Shown here: in pieces, positions 12,197 through 13,428 of the stretch
Numbering within the stretch: position 1 is the first letter of the stretch
Layout of the letters: every line of letters starts with the position of its first letter
Assembly (NCBI GenBank): GCA_016220045.1
Contig: JACRIP010000234.1
Coordinates: 1 to 13,428, forward strand
DNA from: Planctomycetota bacterium
GTDB lineage: Bacteria; Planctomycetota; MHYJ01; WSZJ01; JACPWG01
Reading direction: 5' to 3'
Length of the DNA stretch: 13,428 nt
Translations under genes and position numbers: made by a program
Notes under the pieces: generated by a model
What the model saw: only the letters and a program-made list of their open reading frames with translations
What the model was told of the DNA's origin: nothing
Databases searched by the model: none

Positions 12197-12601
12197 TCAG
12201 GCGGTACAGGTCGCCGCGGGGGTGGCGCCGGGTCGCGGCGCTGCGCCGTGGGCGCGGGGCAGGGCGCGGACGGTGACGGCGGCGGCGCCGAGGAGGGCGG
12301 CGAGGCGTTCCGTCCAGGGCCAGTCCGGGCGCGGGCGGCAGCAGAAGAGGTTGAAGCAGGCGCCGCCGAACTCCGGGAAGGTGTGGCAGGCGAGGTGGGA
12401 CTCGGTGAGCAGCCACACGCCGGTGACGCCGCCGGGTTCGGGGAAGCGGCGCCAGGCGGGGGCGCCGAGCGGGTGGAGGCCGAGTTCGGCGACCGCGGCG
12501 GCGAAGACCGCCTGGAGCGCGAGCGGGTCGCGCAGGCGGGCGGGATCGCAGCCGGCGGCGTCCACCAGCCATTCGACGCCGGTGTCGGGCATGTCGGCCA
12601 T
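12197..12601 (-). CDS. speD: SpeD-like pyruvoyl-dependent decarboxylase (AdoMet decarboxylase family)
   Basis: This 134-residue protein is the expected first enzyme of the cluster. The self-cleavage motif TESHLACHTFPE is at 66-77: in the family the chain breaks between E67 and S68 and the serine becomes a pyruvoyl cofactor. It lines up with the Thermotoga maritima enzyme as I remember it: S63 to S68, H68 to H73 and C83 to C88 (FNLFCC), all present. The ATG at 12601 has a GGGAGG ribosome site 5-6 bases before it. The end is a short alanine/proline tail. The family makes decarboxylated AdoMet for aminopropyl transfer, and a SpeE-like gene is downstream. However, some bacterial members have changed to arginine or ornithine, so the substrate is not certain. 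It is 25 bases before the soluble DUF4178 gene. Confidence 0.88.
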   Translation of the reverse strand: MADMPDTGVEWLVDAAGCDPARLRDPLALQAVFAAAVAELGLHPLGAPAWRRFPEPGGVTGVWLLTESHLACHTFPEFGGACFNLFCCRPRPDWPWTERLAALLGAAAVTVRALPRAHGAAPRPGATPAATCTA

Positions 12602-12934
12602 CCGTTCCTCCCGCTGCGATCGGCCATGCGTGGGGCGCGCGTGATCGCGGGGCGCGCGCCTCGGGGCGAGCGGCGGCGACCGGGGGAGTGCACGGCGCGA
12701 TCCACCTCGCCCCCATTCTGGATTATCGGCCGTTCCCGAGAGGAACTTGATGCCCGATCGCGCGGTGCGGCGGGCCGTGGCCTGCGGACATCGGGCGGTT
12801 TCCAGGCAGGAGTCGGCGGGCACTCCGAAAAGCGTTGCCGGCTGAAGAGGCTGCGCAAATGCCCGATTCAGGCGAACACCCCTCGTTCTGGGGATCGGGG
12901 CCGCTGGCCGGGACTCCCGTGCCGGAGGGCTCGC

Positions 12935-12958
12935 GGCGCAGGCGAGGGCGCCTGCGCC
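12935..12958. repeat. GCAGGCG-family hairpin, perfect copy
   Basis: Arms GGCGCAGGCG and CGCCTGCGCC (10 bp, exact) enclose AGGG. The same core word is found at 381-406 and 13011-13036. Confidence 0.75.
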
Positions 12959-13010
12959 ACAAAGGCTCCGAGCGTTCCCGGGATCGTTTGAGAGGTCTCC
13001 GGCAATGGTG

Positions 13011-13036
13011 GTGCAGGCGTCCTCGCCTGCACCGAA
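13011..13036. repeat. GCAGGCG-family intergenic repeat, copy 3
   Basis: It is identical to 381-406 except at two positions (second base, and C for T in the right arm). The arms GGTGCAGGCG and CGCCTGCACC pair perfectly. Confidence 0.75.
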
Positions 13037-13072
13037 GGGCCACTCATCGCTGCATTTTGCGACCGCCTCGGA

Positions 13073-13090
13073 TGCCGGAACTACGAACGA
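13073..13090. repeat. Inverted GTAGTTCC-family word
   Basis: Read on the minus strand this gives TCGTTCGTAGTTCCGGCA, which shares its first part with 526-538 and 13289-13301 but is in the opposite orientation. It is a partial member of the same dispersed family. Confidence 0.5.
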
Positions 13091-13134
13091 ACCCGGCGGC
13101 CGTCCAACCGACCTCCGCCACCGCGGTCGCCCTC

Positions 13135-13163
13135 TTGACACCGCCCGCACGCCATGCCATGCT
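13135..13163 (+). promoter_or_regulatory. Possible sigma-70 promoter facing the right edge
   Basis: A consensus TTGACA (13135-13140) is 17 bases before CATGCT (13158-13163), a plausible -10 for a GC-rich genome. No gene follows in the window, so it could serve a small RNA or a gene beyond 13428, or be chance. Confidence 0.3.
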
Positions 13164-13209
13164 GCCGCCCGTGATCGAGGACGCGCTGCGACGCGCCGCA
13201 CCCGGTTGC

Positions 13210-13227
13210 CTAGCGCTACAACGCTAG
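13210..13227. repeat. CTAGCG/CGCTAG inverted repeat
   Basis: Two exact 6-base arms surround CTACAA, 47 bases after the possible -10 box. It might be an operator or a short hairpin. No T run follows. Confidence 0.35.
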
Positions 13228-13289
13228 TCGCCGCCCCACGCAGAAGGGCCGTCCGCGGTGCCAGGCAGCGTAGATTGGCCATTCAGCTC

Positions 13290-13309
13290 GTTTGTAGTTC
13301 CGCCTTCAG
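13290..13309. repeat. GTAGTTCCGCCTTCAG copy, right flank
   Basis: The 20 bases match 527-546 with one mismatch (T for C at the fourth base). The pairing right arm seen at 545-553 is absent here. The word GGCTGTCGCA follows at 13311-13320, as it follows the left copy at 600-609. Confidence 0.7.
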
Positions 13310-13354
13310 AGGCTGTCGCAAGAGGTGCAGGAGGGGCGGAATCCGCGACCTGGC

Positions 13355-13426
13355 GGGGCGGACACAGGGGTCCGCCCCTACCAAAAACCGTGGTTTGGCG
13401 TGGGAGCGGACCCCCGTGTCCGCCCC
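13355..13426. repeat. 72-bp intergenic element, right copy
   Basis: This is the partner of 633-704: the same 11-base terminal inverted repeats, the same length, the same orientation and 9 mismatches in 72 by hand alignment. The differences cluster in the middle, between the TACCAAAA core and the right arm, while both ends are unchanged, as expected if the ends are what is recognised or paired. Confidence 0.8.
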
Positions 13427-13428
13427 GC

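Larger units (their letters stand above)
12602..13428. other. Gene-free right flank with repeats
   Basis: No frame in these 827 bases has recognisable protein features on either strand. It holds a GCAGGCG hairpin (12935-12958), a second copy (13011-13036), an inverted GTAGTTCC word (13073-13090), a promoter-like TTGACA (13135-13140), a CTAGCG inverted repeat (13210-13227), a GTAGTTCCGCC copy (13290-13309) and the 72-bp element (13355-13426). The speD promoter should lie in its left part. The best guess is GATAAT on the minus strand at 12727-12722, but it has no clear -35. Confidence 0.6.

Noticed and set aside
12722..12750. speD promoter with GATAAT as -10 on the minus strand
   Set aside because: No -35 box of acceptable quality at 16-18 bases; not listed as a feature.
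12172..12858. Upstream extension of the soluble DUF4178 frame to 12858
   Set aside because: The extra residues are proline/arginine/serine-rich, overlap the speD-like gene in another frame, and the zinc ribbon begins at the internal ATG with a ribosome site.
12835..13227. Short open frames on the right flank
   Set aside because: They are arginine/proline-rich, run through hairpin repeats and have no ribosome site or family match.
633..13426. A composite transposon bounded by the two 72-bp elements
   Set aside because: Neither copy encodes a transposase, they are only 72 bp, and the repeats on both flanks look like members of a dispersed family; kept only as a question in the findings.

Overview
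The window is a GC-rich bacterial chromosome segment (roughly 70% G+C by eye). Gene content suggests Planctomycetota or a similar deep-branching, repeat-rich lineage. The signs are a secreted DUF1570 metallopeptidase with Sm-like repeats, a SpeD-DUF4178-DUF350-SpeE-flavoprotein cluster, and non-coding gaps full of short palindromic and tandem repeats. This lineage call is an inference from gene families only. Nearly all genes lie on the minus strand; the one exception is a toxin-antitoxin pair.

Layout, left to right. Positions 1-348 hold the 5' part of a minus-strand FHA-domain gene cut by the window edge. Positions 349-844 are gene-free and carry repeats. Positions 845-3673 hold a two-gene minus-strand unit: an HD/nucleotidyltransferase protein followed 21 bases later by an exported DUF1570 zinc metallopeptidase-like protein. 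After a gap with a 30-bp perfect palindrome comes a secreted PHP-family phosphoesterase (3892-5202). Divergent from it is a Phd/YefM-VapC toxin-antitoxin operon (5363-6012) with a likely promoter, a palindromic operator and a 4-base gene overlap.

The right half (6052-12601) is the most interesting part: a polyamine-linked membrane cluster, all on the minus strand. In transcription order it holds: a SpeD-like pyruvoyl decarboxylase; two zinc-ribbon/DUF4178 proteins (one soluble, one membrane-anchored); a 57-residue single-pass membrane protein; a DUF350 two-helix membrane protein; an aminopropyltransferase (SpeE) domain fused to about seven membrane helices; and a Tat-exported FAD-dependent amine-oxidase-like protein. 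The first three genes are close-packed, as are the 57-aa/DUF350 pair and the speE/flavoprotein pair (which overlap). The three blocks are separated by two gaps filled with 7-bp tandem repeats. The gene set suggests a decarboxylated-AdoMet (or other amine) product used by a membrane aminopropyltransferase, with an oxidase outside the membrane. The substrate and the role of the DUF4178/DUF350 parts are unknown.

Positions 12602-13428 appear gene-free. They hold copies of the same repeat families found at 381-704, in the same order, so the window is framed by two collinear repeat composites.
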